NCBI GenBank assembly: GCA_017615055.1
Contig: JAGAAW010000088.1
Location: 16,105-80,104 of the forward strand
DNA from: Fibrobacter sp.
GTDB taxonomy: Bacteria > Fibrobacterota > Fibrobacteria > Fibrobacterales > Fibrobacteraceae
Direction of reading: 5' to 3'
DNA length: 64,000 nucleotides
The translations under genes and the position numbers were made by a program. Position 1 is the stretch's first letter; each line of letters begins with the position of its first letter. Shown here in pieces: positions 53,531-62,510 of the stretch. The notes beneath the pieces were generated by a model, which was not told the DNA's origin, did not search any database, and saw only the letters and a list, made by a program, of their open reading frames with translations.

Positions 53531-54385
53531 ATGAAAAAGAAATTCTTGTTCATATTTCCGCTTGCGCTTATGGCGTGTTCGGACGACAGCTCTTCAGTTA
53601 CTGCGGTTGATGGATCGTTGCAAAATTCCTCTGCGGCACAGACGCAGACCCCTGATAAAGATAAATTAAAATCTAGTTCTTCGTTCGTATTTAGTTCGTC
53701 GTCAATGACTTGCCCTGGGTGCGGTAAGGGCTACTTCGTGAATGCGAAATATCCTGAGGATCTTGGTGAAAGGCCCGTTTCTGATTCTATGAAGGCGGTT
53801 ACTCCATTGGACAGGTCCTTGGAATATTATGGTGTTGACGGTTTGGCGTTTGATACGCATGTAGTTTCTGCTTTGTCTCTGTCTAGCAAAACTTACGGAT
53901 TTATGCTTGATATGGAATCTGAGCTTGATTATGCCCCGTTCCTTTCGGAGATTCCGGATTCGTTGGCGGAATTCTTTATCCCAGCGGGTACAGAACTGCG
54001 TGTGACGGACTGTAAACACTATCTTCTTGGCTATAGCGCTATGCAACAGCCGTTTGCTTACGTTGTGACAAGTATAGCGAAAGATACGGTAGATATTGTA
54101 AGTGTTGTACGGTCGCCTAAGGAGGGCTTCTCGTGTCGGTCTGATAACGCGATTGTTCAGGGGGGCTTCTTGATAGAAGATTGTGGTGATGATGTGGTTC
54201 CCGACAAGGATTTCGTTGTCCGGTGGTCTACAAAGGAATCGCCTTTGTGGACATGTGATACCTCGGTTCCGCACTATACGTCGCCGAAAATTGAAAATGA
54301 GCCGTCCGAAGAATCTTCGTGCGCGATAGTCTGTAGTGGTGGTGGGGGTAGGGAATCGCGCTGTGATACGACTTGCTCTGAGTAA
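53531..54385 (+). CDS. Cysteine-rich lipoprotein, unknown
   Basis: 284-aa lipoprotein: MKKKFLFIFPLALMAC lipobox, a serine linker (about 20-58), a CPGCGKG motif near 62-68, then a beta-rich domain (DGLAFDTHVVSALSLSSKTY, AYVVTSIAKDTVDIVSVV). The C-terminal tail carries several cysteines (CAIVCSGGGG, CDTTCSE). No family recognised. The paired cysteines may form disulfides or bind a metal (inference). Confidence 0.68.
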   Translation: MKKKFLFIFPLALMACSDDSSSVTAVDGSLQNSSAAQTQTPDKDKLKSSSSFVFSSSSMTCPGCGKGYFVNAKYPEDLGERPVSDSMKAVTPLDRSLEYYGVDGLAFDTHVVSALSLSSKTYGFMLDMESELDYAPFLSEIPDSLAEFFIPAGTELRVTDCKHYLLGYSAMQQPFAYVVTSIAKDTVDIVSVVRSPKEGFSCRSDNAIVQGGFLIEDCGDDVVPDKDFVVRWSTKESPLWTCDTSVPHYTSPKIENEPSEESSCAIVCSGGGGRESRCDTTCSE

Positions 54386-54490
54386 TGTTACGTCAGAATA
54401 CGTTTCTAGGCACTAGAAATCGTTGAAATTCCTCACATACGCCTGGTAGGCGGGTTCCTCGTTGCTTTATAATAATGTAAATTAAAGTAT

Positions 54491-55444
54491 ATGAGAAAAG
54501 CCGCCTTTGTTATTTCCCTGTTTTTTGCCTTTTTGCCCGCGCTTGCCCAGGACATGGTTCTGGATTCTGCGCAGGCCGAAACTAATATCCCGGCGGTAGA
54601 GAATGCTGTGCCGGAGGCGGAATCGGCCTCGGTCGATGGAAATCAGGTTGCTGAGGCGCCCGTTGCGGAAACTCCTGCTGTCGAAGCCCCAGCCCAGGCG
54701 ACGCCTGTTGCGGTAACGGTCCCTGAGGCAGCCCCGCTTGCGACGGATTCTGCAAAGCCTGCAAAAAAATCGGGCATTCTGGATGCCCTGTTCCCGATTG
54801 AGCCGGACGAGTCGATTGCGAAGGGGCATTTCTATGCGGGTGCTACGCTCTCGCTCATTCAGGCGAATACCGAGGACGATGCGCTGAATATTCTCATTGG
54901 CGATGTTTACGAGGCCTACGGCTACACGTTTACGGTCGAGGCCTTTGGCGGGTACTTTATTCGCGATGCGATGGCGCTTGGCGTGCGTGCCGGTTATTCG
55001 CGCACATGGTTCGATATCGACTTCTCGATTCTTGAAGACCTGATGGATGTGCAGGAACGCCGCAAGTACGTGAGCAACGGGTTCTTTGTGCAGCCGCTCC
55101 TGAAGAACTACCTGAAGGTTCTGGATTCCCGCATTTTCTACCTCTTCAACGAGACTTCCGTTTCGGTGGAGTATTCCTATGGTATTTCGCAGACCGATGA
55201 CGGCGAGGACATGAAGAAGACTCGTAACAGGGGATGGACCATCAAGGCGGGGCTCAATCCGGGTATCTGCGTGATGGTGCTGGACCGCTTTGCGTTCGAG
55301 ACTTCGGTGGGCCTCCTGGGCCTGAGTTCTAGCATTATCGATGTGGAAGAGAACAACGAGACGAGTAGCCGCGTTGTGTATAACATCGTGAATTTCACCA
55401 TAAACCTCCTGGCGTTGGATTTCTCGCTGGTGACATTCTTCTAG
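54491..55444 (+). CDS. Outer-membrane beta-barrel protein (PCMD cassette)
   Basis: 317 aa. Signal peptide ends LPALAQ; an Ala/Glu/Pro-rich linker covers about 25-90; the rest alternates polar and aromatic residues as in small porin-like barrels (GHFYAGATLSLIQANTED, YTFTVEAFGGYFIRDAMALG), ending in FSLVTFF with a C-terminal Phe. TAAATT (54478-54483) ends 8 nt before the ATG, marking the cassette's promoter. It is followed at 9 bp by the first PCMD lipoprotein, so the four genes up to 59512 are probably one operon. Confidence 0.72.
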   Translation: MRKAAFVISLFFAFLPALAQDMVLDSAQAETNIPAVENAVPEAESASVDGNQVAEAPVAETPAVEAPAQATPVAVTVPEAAPLATDSAKPAKKSGILDALFPIEPDESIAKGHFYAGATLSLIQANTEDDALNILIGDVYEAYGYTFTVEAFGGYFIRDAMALGVRAGYSRTWFDIDFSILEDLMDVQERRKYVSNGFFVQPLLKNYLKVLDSRIFYLFNETSVSVEYSYGISQTDDGEDMKKTRNRGWTIKAGLNPGICVMVLDRFAFETSVGLLGLSSSIIDVEENNETSSRVVYNIVNFTINLLALDFSLVTFF

Positions 55445-55453
55445 GGGTTTGCT

Positions 55454-57028
55454 ATGCGGTTTGAGATCCACGGGAAAATGAAGTCGCTTATCGCGGGTAC
55501 GCTGTGCTCGCTGGCGTTTGGCCTGTGGGCTTGTTCCGATGAGGTCGAAACTCCGGTTGTGGCACCCAACCTGTCCGAACTTTTCGAGAATATTGACGAT
55601 GCGGATATCGACCTGGAATCGCATGCGATTGTGCTCCCCGAGGGGACGGATTCCTTTACGGTCGATAACATTGCGGCCTTAGGCGGCAAAAAGTGCTACC
55701 TCGCGCTTGATGACGACCCGGTGGACCCTGAAATTGACTGGGATAATCCGGTAAGTACCGGCACGACGCTTGCGATAGGCGAGGAAGGTCTCCGGCTTGT
55801 TGTGCTTGACGAGTCGAACCGCGTGGTGGATGTCTGGACCATAAGTTTGCCTGAGGGAAAATCTTCGTCTTCAGTTGCCCCTGCCTCGAGCGATGACGAG
55901 AAAGTTTCTTCCAGTAGTGAAGAGAAGACTAGTTCTTCAAGCGAGGAGCCTGCGGAAAGTTCGTCTTCTGAAATTCCTGCCTCGAGCAGCGAAGAGCCCG
56001 AATCCTCTAGCAGTGAGATGCTGGAAAGTTCTTCCAGTGAGGAGGAAGTATCCTCCAGCAGTGAACCGGAATCCAGCGCAAGCGAACCCGTGAAACTCTC
56101 CGAGCTTTCTGTCTCGAAGGGGACGGTTACGGTACAGGATTCGCTCGTGTACGTGGAATTGCCCTATGGGGCGGACCTCGCGAAGGTGGCTTTACAGCCC
56201 CTCGATACGGTGAACGACTTGCGCCGTAGGGTTGCGATGGAATTTGCGGATGATTCCGGGAACGTTGCTACCTACAATGTGGTTGCCGGCGTGCAACTGC
56301 CCGGTTCCGACTTTAGCTCCCGCGACGATTTCTGGGCAACCACGAGCGATGCGATGGCGACAAAGAAGACTTCCGCTGCAATTACGGTCTCGTCGTCGGC
56401 GAATCTTGAATTTAACGACGGTATGGCGACAATAACAACCCGCGAAGTCGAGGGCAAGTTCGTGATTATTGAAGGTAGCTGGAAGATGGCGGGCGGTTTC
56501 TACTTCAGCGGGGAATATGCGGGCCAGACCGCGCTCGATATCTATGAGCAGGGTTCTGACGGAGGTACGCCTTCGACGGGTGATTCCTATATCGCAAATG
56601 ACATGACCTTCGGCAAACCCTTTACTGCCCGCCCGACTGCCTTTGAAATCACGTATTCCTATAGCCATGTGAAAGGAAAATCTACGGATTACCCGCAAAA
56701 GAGCCTCGTGTATGTGATGCTCGTGGGCAAGAACGGCAAGGTGGTTGCGACTGGCGCCTTCTCGGACTCTGAAAGCACAGACATGGCGACACGCCGGGTG
56801 GAACTTTCTTACGGGAAGGACCCGTTTGGGCTTCTTGATGGTGGTTACGCTGTTGCCGAAGGCCTTACTCTTGGGACAGGCAACGAGGATGTGACTGCGA
56901 TTCACGTGATGTTCGCTTCTTCTGCCTACGCTCATGTCGTGAGCGGTGGAACGCTGGGCAATGATGACAAGTACCGTGGCGGCGAAAACGCTGCACTTGT
57001 GCTGGATGACTTTAAACTGATTTACTAG
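55454..57028 (+). CDS. PCMD-domain lipoprotein 1
   Basis: 524-aa lipoprotein. Lipobox LWAC, an N-terminal beta domain (about 30-135), a long serine/glutamate linker (about 137-212), a second beta unit (LSELSVSKGTVTVQDSLVYV), and a C-terminal PCMD domain (putative carbohydrate metabolism domain, about 280-520) with NDMTFGKPFTARPTAFEITY and the closing LVLDDFKLIY. In Bacteroidota, PCMD proteins are surface lipoproteins of glycan-use or surface-polymer loci. The gene is 9 bp after an OMP gene and 10 bp before a second PCMD gene, with both pairs on one strand. Confidence 0.82.
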   Translation: MRFEIHGKMKSLIAGTLCSLAFGLWACSDEVETPVVAPNLSELFENIDDADIDLESHAIVLPEGTDSFTVDNIAALGGKKCYLALDDDPVDPEIDWDNPVSTGTTLAIGEEGLRLVVLDESNRVVDVWTISLPEGKSSSSVAPASSDDEKVSSSSEEKTSSSSEEPAESSSSEIPASSSEEPESSSSEMLESSSSEEEVSSSSEPESSASEPVKLSELSVSKGTVTVQDSLVYVELPYGADLAKVALQPLDTVNDLRRRVAMEFADDSGNVATYNVVAGVQLPGSDFSSRDDFWATTSDAMATKKTSAAITVSSSANLEFNDGMATITTREVEGKFVIIEGSWKMAGGFYFSGEYAGQTALDIYEQGSDGGTPSTGDSYIANDMTFGKPFTARPTAFEITYSYSHVKGKSTDYPQKSLVYVMLVGKNGKVVATGAFSDSESTDMATRRVELSYGKDPFGLLDGGYAVAEGLTLGTGNEDVTAIHVMFASSAYAHVVSGGTLGNDDKYRGGENAALVLDDFKLIY

Positions 57029-57038
57029 GAGAAAGAAA

Positions 57039-58808
57039 ATGAAGGTTCTGAACACGCTTTCTCTGCAACGGATGCTTGCGACGCTCTCTGTGGTCATGAC
57101 GGCCGCTGTTGCCTTCGCCTTGTTTGCCTGCTCCGCTGACTATGATACCTTCGGGGCTTCCGATTACAACAAGTTCAACGGTATCGCCTTCGAGGAACAG
57201 GACGGCAATGCCGCTATCTATGAGGGCGAACACAAGATTATCGTATCGCTTGCCGAGATTCCCGACAGTCTCGATACTTGGGATTCGGTGACGATTGGCT
57301 CGCTCGACATTAGCTCGATGGCGACATTCCACCTGGTCGATGGCAAGTTCAAGGAATTCCCGAGCGATTCTGCCGCAATAGACTCGCTGGCTCAGGAGGT
57401 CTCGTATGCGAAGGACCGTCTCCGCGAAGGCGACAAGATTCGCGTGCCTTCAAGCGGTGTCGTGTACCTGATGGTCGTTTCCGAAAGCGGGAACCCTTCT
57501 ATTTGGCAGATGGAATTCGAGATTCCGGAGAAAAAGGAGGCCAAGTCTTCGTCCTCGAAAAAGGAATCCGGCGATACGGAATCTAAGAGTTCCTCTTCTG
57601 CGAAGGAGTCCGATAAGTCTTCTTCGTCGGAAAAGTCTTCTTCGTCGGGCAAGGCAGATGCGTCTAGCAGTAGCAAGGGCTCCGGTGAAAGTTCAGCAAG
57701 CAGCGAAGGCAATTCCTCTGCGGGTGGCGAGGAGCCGGAATCGTCTTCTTCGGAAGAGGTTTCTCCCGATGCGCCGAAACTCCTGAAGATAAAGGTGGGG
57801 GCGGGCGATGTCGAAGGTGAGATTGACCAGGATGCCGGAACGGTATTCCTAGACATGGATTACAGCAAGGATTTGGACCTCCGCGACCTTGAAGTAAAAT
57901 CACTGGAACTTTCTGACGGTGCAACTGCCAATATCGAAGTGGGCGAGTCCTATGACTTTACTCGTGGCTACAAGGTAAAGCTTACGAGTGACGGTGGCGA
58001 ACGTACCTATACCGTGAAGGCGGGCTACCAGTACCCGAACAGCGATTTCAATCACTGGATCAAGGATGATTTTGGCAACAAGAACGACATTGCCGGTTGG
58101 GATAACGGGAATAACGATGCTATTTCTTCGACCAAGACACTCACTGTGAACGAAAACGAGCAAGTAATCAAGATGGAATCTATAAAGGCGACTGTTCTTG
58201 GTATTGGTCGTTTTGCAAGTGGAAATATGCTTGTCGCTTATTTCAATCCCAAGAAAGTGGGAACACTCAAGTTGACCGGCTACGACGATGGTAACGAACT
58301 CATTGATTTCGGCAGGCCGTTCTATGGCCGCCCCAAGTATGTGGAATTTGACGTGAAGTACGAGGGCAAGGGCGACAGTTGTGACCTGTACGTGATTTTG
58401 GAACACCGAAGCCGTACTAGCAACGAGGGCAAGAACCAGTACCGTACTTCCAGCGACGTGAATACGATGATTGCCTCGGCCTGGTATCGCGCGACGACGG
58501 TCGAGAGCGAGGATGACCCGGACGTGGTCTCCATTACCGATGCGGAACGTTCGGGCTATAAAACCATCCGCCTTGCATTCAAGTATGGCGAGCCGAAGGA
58601 AGGATCTCCGATTTTCAATTCCAGTGTTTTCTCGAAGTCGCTCAAGAATTCTGCCGGTATCGATAATCATGTTGTCCAGACCGATTCTCCGGACGATTTC
58701 GATGTGACTCATATCCGTGTAGTGATGGCCTCTAGTGCACTCGGGAACCTGTATGAGGGCTCTGTTGGAGCAACCCTTTGGGCCGATGAAATGCGCCTGA
58801 TTTACTGA
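57039..58808 (+). CDS. PCMD-domain lipoprotein 2
   Basis: 589-aa lipoprotein with the same build as its upstream neighbour: lipobox LFAC, an N-terminal beta domain (about 33-170), a Ser/Lys/Glu linker (about 172-245), a second beta unit (LLKIKVGAGDVEGEIDQDAG), and a C-terminal PCMD domain (about 330-585) with IDFGRPFYGRPKYVEFDVKY and the closing LWADEMRLIY. The two paralogs differ greatly in sequence outside these landmarks, so the duplication is old. Ribosome site AGGAGAAAG. The next gene begins 44 bp downstream. Confidence 0.82.
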   Translation: MKVLNTLSLQRMLATLSVVMTAAVAFALFACSADYDTFGASDYNKFNGIAFEEQDGNAAIYEGEHKIIVSLAEIPDSLDTWDSVTIGSLDISSMATFHLVDGKFKEFPSDSAAIDSLAQEVSYAKDRLREGDKIRVPSSGVVYLMVVSESGNPSIWQMEFEIPEKKEAKSSSSKKESGDTESKSSSSAKESDKSSSSEKSSSSGKADASSSSKGSGESSASSEGNSSAGGEEPESSSSEEVSPDAPKLLKIKVGAGDVEGEIDQDAGTVFLDMDYSKDLDLRDLEVKSLELSDGATANIEVGESYDFTRGYKVKLTSDGGERTYTVKAGYQYPNSDFNHWIKDDFGNKNDIAGWDNGNNDAISSTKTLTVNENEQVIKMESIKATVLGIGRFASGNMLVAYFNPKKVGTLKLTGYDDGNELIDFGRPFYGRPKYVEFDVKYEGKGDSCDLYVILEHRSRTSNEGKNQYRTSSDVNTMIASAWYRATTVESEDDPDVVSITDAERSGYKTIRLAFKYGEPKEGSPIFNSSVFSKSLKNSAGIDNHVVQTDSPDDFDVTHIRVVMASSALGNLYEGSVGATLWADEMRLIY

Positions 58809-58852
58809 GTTTGCTAAATTTTGGGCGAATTTGTACGGAAAAAGGAGAACAA

Positions 58853-59512
58853 ATGATTAAACGCATCGCTATTGTAGCCCTGTTCCTTGCCGTTTTTGCG
58901 GGTGCCCAGGGGGGTAATTGGTCGAACTATGGCTCTGACCAGCCCACTGCGTCCTCTGACGAGCATGTTTCGACCCAGACTGCTCCGTCACAACCTGAAT
59001 CCGTTGTCCCCAATACCCGCTGGTCTATTTCCATTCATCCTGTATCGTTGCTTGTCTTCACCACCATATTCGGGATCCCCTGGATTACGGTGACGGTGGA
59101 GAATAACCTTACCTCGAGGCTGTCGCTCTCCTCGCGCCCGGAACTCATGTGGGCATCGGCCTCCGGTGGAGACCTATTTGCATACGGGCTTTACGAAGGA
59201 CTCAGGTTCTATTTCAATGAAGGTCACAAAGGTTTTTACGTGTCGCCGCAAGTCGGTTACGAGAGTATTTCTGTTGACTATAAGAGCGATTACTACAATC
59301 ATCGCAGTTCCTCGTCCGGTGAAGCTTCCGCCTGGATTTTTGCCTGCTATCTGGGATTAAAGGTCCAGAGCGGGCACTTTGTCACGTTTACGGAATTGGG
59401 ATTTGGGTACACAAAGTTCACTTCTAACGATATTGATGAGGGCGATGCCGACAAGGCTGCGGAATCGGGCTTCGGTATAGACCTCAACTACGCGATAGGC
59501 TACGCTTTCTAG
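58853..59512 (+). CDS. Outer-membrane protein, last gene of the PCMD cassette
   Basis: 219 aa: signal peptide ending VFAGAQ, a Ser/Thr/Pro linker, then beta-barrel-like strands (FYVSPQVGYESISVDYKSDY, FVTFTELGFGYTKFTSND) ending in a C-terminal Phe (YAIGYAF), typical of outer-membrane barrels. AAAGGAGAA precedes ATG 58853; an upstream in-frame codon at 58811 would spoil the signal peptide. It closes the OMP-PCMD-PCMD-OMP cassette. Confidence 0.72.
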   Translation: MIKRIAIVALFLAVFAGAQGGNWSNYGSDQPTASSDEHVSTQTAPSQPESVVPNTRWSISIHPVSLLVFTTIFGIPWITVTVENNLTSRLSLSSRPELMWASASGGDLFAYGLYEGLRFYFNEGHKGFYVSPQVGYESISVDYKSDYYNHRSSSSGEASAWIFACYLGLKVQSGHFVTFTELGFGYTKFTSNDIDEGDADKAAESGFGIDLNYAIGYAF

Positions 59513-59552
59513 TCCGATTTTTCTATTTTAAAGGAAAAAATCGGAGTTTACT

Positions 59553-59876
59553 ATGCCTGCAATTCACCTTACAGCAGAAAATTTTGACAAGGCCATTTCT
59601 TCTGGCCAGTTGGTGTTCGTTGATTTCTGGGCGACCTGGTGCCGCCCCTGCATGATGATGGGCCCCATTATCGATGAACTCGCCGACGAATACAACGGCA
59701 AGGCCATTATCGCGAAGATGGACGTGGACAGCGATGGCGCGAAGGATATCTGCGCCCGCTTCGGCATCACGAACATCCCGAACATGAAGCTGTTCAAGAA
59801 CGGCGTGGAAGTCGGGAACGTGGTGGGCGCCGTGCCCAAGGCGACCGTCAAGGCCGTCATCGACCGCAATCTATAA
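59553..59876 (+). CDS. trxA: Thioredoxin
   Basis: 107-aa cytoplasmic disulfide reductase. The active site is WCRPC instead of the usual WCGPC, inside FVDFWATWCRPCMMMGP; Arg at this place should raise or shift the redox potential (inference). The cis-Pro motif is NIPNMKLF. Length and overall pattern are those of normal thioredoxin. Ribosome site CGGAG. Separated from hisF by a dispersed repeat. Confidence 0.93.
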   Translation: MPAIHLTAENFDKAISSGQLVFVDFWATWCRPCMMMGPIIDELADEYNGKAIIAKMDVDSDGAKDICARFGITNIPNMKLFKNGVEVGNVVGAVPKATVKAVIDRNL

Positions 59877-59892
59877 TTCAAGGTTTAGAAGT

Positions 59893-59979
59893 GTCATCCT
59901 GAGCGGAGTGCGTAGCACGAAGTCGAAGGATCCAGATGTGGAAGTTGTAACTGGATTCTTCACTATTGCATAGAATGAC
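59893..59979. repeat. Dispersed palindromic repeat, copy E (intergenic, two inverted halves)
   Basis: First half GTCATCCTGAGCGG to AGGATCCAG, then a 15-bp spacer, then an inverted half CTGGATTCTTC to AGAATGACC. It lies between trxA and hisF and ends 12 bp before the hisF start, so it replaces the normal promoter region. Confidence 0.75.
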
Positions 59980-59991
59980 CTGACTATTATT

Positions 59992-60783
59992 ATGCTTACT
60001 AAACGTTTGATTGTTTGCCTCGACGTCCGTAACCGCAAGGTCACGAAGGGCGTCAAGTTCAAGGGCAATATCGACATTGGCGACCCCGTAGAGATGGGTG
60101 CGCAGTATAGTGCCGATGGCGTAGACGAACTCGTGTTCTACGATATTACCGCGAGTGCCGAGAATCGCCCGTGCGACATGGAAATGATCCGCCAGATTGC
60201 AAAGCGCGTGTTTATCCCGTTTGCGGTGGGTGGCGGTATCCGTAACCTCGATGACATGCACGAGGCCCTGCTTGCAGGTGCCGAGAAGGTGAGCGTGAAC
60301 AGCCTCGCCGTGTTGCACCCCGAAATCATTGCCGACGGCGCGAAGGCGTTCGGTCGCCAGTGCGTGGTGCTCGGCATGGACGCGAAGTTCGTGGGCGTTT
60401 CGGACAAGTTCAAGAGCGGTTACGAAGTGTATATCCGCGGTGGCCGCCAGGCGATGGGCATTGATGCCGTCGAGTGGGCGAAGAAGGCCGAGGACCTGGG
60501 CGTGGGCGAAATCTGCCTGAACGCAATTGATACCGATGGCGTGCGCAACGGGTACGAACTGAACATTACCGACCAGGTGGCGCGTGCCGTGCAGGTGCCG
60601 GTGATTGCAAGCGGTGGCGCGGGTACCCCTGCGCACATTGTGGACCTGTTCCACAAGACTGCCGCCGATGCTGCGCTGGTTGCGTCGATGGTGCACTTTG
60701 GCGATTACACGGTCCCCGGAATCAAGAAAGAGATGCTTGCTGCGGGTATCCCTGTACGCAAGAAGATGAACGGCGAGGTTTAA
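59992..60783 (+). CDS. hisF: Imidazole glycerol phosphate synthase cyclase subunit
   Basis: 263-aa TIM-barrel enzyme of histidine biosynthesis, working with HisH. The catalytic aspartates are in IVCLDVRNRKVTKGVKF and ICLNAIDTDGVRNGYEL. FIPFAVGGGIRNLDDM and VIASGGAGTPAHIVDL are phosphate-binding loops. It is not next to other his genes here; tldD follows 1 bp after its stop codon, so the two are probably co-transcribed. Confidence 0.93.
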   Translation: MLTKRLIVCLDVRNRKVTKGVKFKGNIDIGDPVEMGAQYSADGVDELVFYDITASAENRPCDMEMIRQIAKRVFIPFAVGGGIRNLDDMHEALLAGAEKVSVNSLAVLHPEIIADGAKAFGRQCVVLGMDAKFVGVSDKFKSGYEVYIRGGRQAMGIDAVEWAKKAEDLGVGEICLNAIDTDGVRNGYELNITDQVARAVQVPVIASGGAGTPAHIVDLFHKTAADAALVASMVHFGDYTVPGIKKEMLAAGIPVRKKMNGEV

Positions 60784-60784
60784 G

Positions 60785-62173
60785 TTGAATCCGTCAGTCG
60801 CTGTGAAAATTTTCGAGGCGGGCAGGAATGCCGGTGCCGACTTTGTGGAAATTTTTGAGGAAGAAACCCGCAGCTCGGTGCTCGGGCTCAAGGACCGCCA
60901 TATAGAAACCGCTACGGCGGGTACGGAATACGGTATAGGCATCCGCCTCCTGTACGGTACCGAGGTTCTTTACGGGTTTACCAGCGACGACAGCGAGGAA
61001 TCTCTCGTGAAGTTGGTGCAGACGCTTGCCTTCGGGCGTATCGCGAAGGCGGGAGCCATGAATGCCCCGTTTGAACTGCACCCCGAAAAGCGCGTGGCCG
61101 ACTACAACATGCAGGCGTTCAAGGACCCGCGCGTGCTGGGCCAGGCGGTCAAGCAGGACTTCTTGTTCCGTGCCGACAAGGCCGCCCGCAGTGTTTCTGA
61201 CAAGGTGGCGCAGGTCGGGTCTACCATTACCGACGTGTGCACTTCCATTACGCTCATGAATAGCGAGGGCCTGAACCTCTCGCTGGACCGTTCCAGGGTT
61301 CGCGTGAACGTGACGGTTACTGCAAGCGATGGCACCGAGAGGCTCACGACGCACGAGGCTCCGGGCGCGCTTGGCGGTTATGAACTGCTGGCGAACTACT
61401 CTCCGGAAAAGATTGCGACGGAATGTGCGGAACGCATCGTGCGCATGCTCGACGCGGGCTACATTTCTGGCGGCCAGATGCCCGTGGTGATGGGCAACGG
61501 GTTCGGTGGTGTGATATTCCACGAGGCGTGCGGGCACCCGCTCGAGACGGAATCCGTGCGCAGGAATGCAAGCCCCTTCTGTGGCAAGCTGGGCGAGGCA
61601 ATCGGGCAACCGTGCCTTACCGCAATAGACGACGGCACGATGGACGGCGTGTGGGGGAGCCTCAAGTACGATGACGAGGGAACCCCGACGCAGCGTACGA
61701 CGCTTATCGAAAATGGCATATTGAAGACCTACATGAGCGACCGCGTGGGCGCAACCGAGGTGGGCATTGCCCGCACGGGTTCGGCACGCCGCGAAAGTTA
61801 CAAGTATGCGCCGGTGAGCCGCATGCGCAACACGTTTATCGCCCCCGGGAACGACACCCTCGATTCCATGATTGCAAGCGTCGATAACGGACTCTATGCC
61901 GCCCGCATGGCGGGTGGTTCCGTGAACCCTGCGACAGGCGAGTTCAACTTCGCTGTCGATGAAGGTTATGTTATCCGTAATGGCAAGATTTGCGAACCGG
62001 TGCGCGGAGCAACCCTCATCGGCAAAGGGCACGAGATTATGCCCCGCATCAGCATGGTCGGCAAGGATTTTGAGCAGGCCGCAGGTATTTGCGGAGCCTC
62101 TTCGGGACACATTCCCGTGACTGTGGGCCAGCCCTCGATCAAGGTAGACCAGATATTAGTCGGGGGGCGGTAG
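60785..62173 (+). CDS. tldD: TldD-family metallopeptidase
   Basis: 462-aa TldD/PmbA family protease. The zinc motif is HEACGH in GVIFHEACGHPLETE, followed by the family glycine-rich segments (GTPTQRTTLIENGILKTYMS, AGGSVNPATGEFNF). TldD works with PmbA/TldE in processing of microcins and of CcdA antitoxin in E. coli; a pmbA partner is not within this window. Start is TTG at 60785, 1 bp after hisF. A terminator follows at 62193. Confidence 0.92.
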   Translation: MNPSVAVKIFEAGRNAGADFVEIFEEETRSSVLGLKDRHIETATAGTEYGIGIRLLYGTEVLYGFTSDDSEESLVKLVQTLAFGRIAKAGAMNAPFELHPEKRVADYNMQAFKDPRVLGQAVKQDFLFRADKAARSVSDKVAQVGSTITDVCTSITLMNSEGLNLSLDRSRVRVNVTVTASDGTERLTTHEAPGALGGYELLANYSPEKIATECAERIVRMLDAGYISGGQMPVVMGNGFGGVIFHEACGHPLETESVRRNASPFCGKLGEAIGQPCLTAIDDGTMDGVWGSLKYDDEGTPTQRTTLIENGILKTYMSDRVGATEVGIARTGSARRESYKYAPVSRMRNTFIAPGNDTLDSMIASVDNGLYAARMAGGSVNPATGEFNFAVDEGYVIRNGKICEPVRGATLIGKGHEIMPRISMVGKDFEQAAGICGASSGHIPVTVGQPSIKVDQILVGGR

Positions 62174-62190
62174 CCGATACTCCGATACGA

Positions 62191-62216
62191 AGAAGCCCTC
62201 GTAAAGAGGGCTTTTG
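62191..62216 (+). terminator. Rho-independent terminator after tldD
   Basis: Stem AAGCCCTC / GAGGGCTT (62193-62200 and 62206-62213) with loop GTAAA, followed by TT and a short T-rich tail. It ends the hisF-tldD transcript. Confidence 0.75.
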
Positions 62217-62447
62217 AGTATCGAAGCTAGACCTTGTTAGTTGGTGGGCGATAATCTACTCGCGCGGAACCCCTAAAAAATAAAAGCCTATATAAACCAC
62301 AACGGCACCCCGCGAAGGGATGCCGTTGTTGGTGTATGGGATGTTTGGTTTCTGAACTTAATGTAGATTCTAGAACGCCTAGTGGGGAGTAGGGCGGGCC
62401 AAATTCCATTGTAAAGGTTTACAACACTTACAACGTATTAATCCGCA
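62217..62447. other. Gene-poor region between tldD and the 62556 lipoprotein
   Basis: About 230 bp with no convincing gene. It holds a strong hairpin ACAACGGCA / TGCCGTTGT (about 62305-62336) without a T run next to it, and the first of two TTTACAA dyads. No tmRNA, 6S or RNase P features were recognised. Confidence 0.4.
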
Positions 62448-62510
62448 AAAAACGCGAAAAACGCCCTTTTTGGGGCGTTTTCAATGTTGTTTGTTGCAAA
62501 AGGTTTACAA
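62409..62510. promoter_or_regulatory. Two GGTTTACAA dyads flanking a terminator
   Basis: TTGTAAAGGTTTACAA (62409-62424) is an inverted repeat with 7-bp arms. TTGCAAAAGGTTTACAA (62494-62510) is a near copy with one arm mismatch. Each contains GGTTTACAA in the same orientation. The half-site resembles the BirA half-site TTGTAAACC on the other strand, but the spacing does not match a BirA operator. Confidence 0.35.
62448..62482 (-). terminator. Rho-independent terminator after the 62556 lipoprotein
   Basis: Minus-strand stem AAAACGCC / GGCGTTTT around a CCAAAAAG loop (62459-62480), then GTTTTTCGCGTTTTTTG. It lies about 75 bp after the stop codon of the minus-strand lipoprotein gene and could also work in the plus direction. 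Confidence 0.7.

Noticed and set aside
60794..62110. A 438-aa open frame opposite tldD, and similar long antisense frames at 14276-15523, 21227-22543, 25616-27019 and 34677-36200
   Set aside because: All lie fully inside strong genes and show the same His/Val/Arg-rich shadow composition.
62305..62336. Strong hairpin as a terminator or a tmRNA/6S fragment
   Set aside because: No T run next to the stem on either strand, and no tRNA-like end or tag frame was found, so no RNA class is claimed.
62409..62424. BirA operator
   Set aside because: Only half of the BirA consensus is present and the spacing is wrong; no biotin genes are adjacent.
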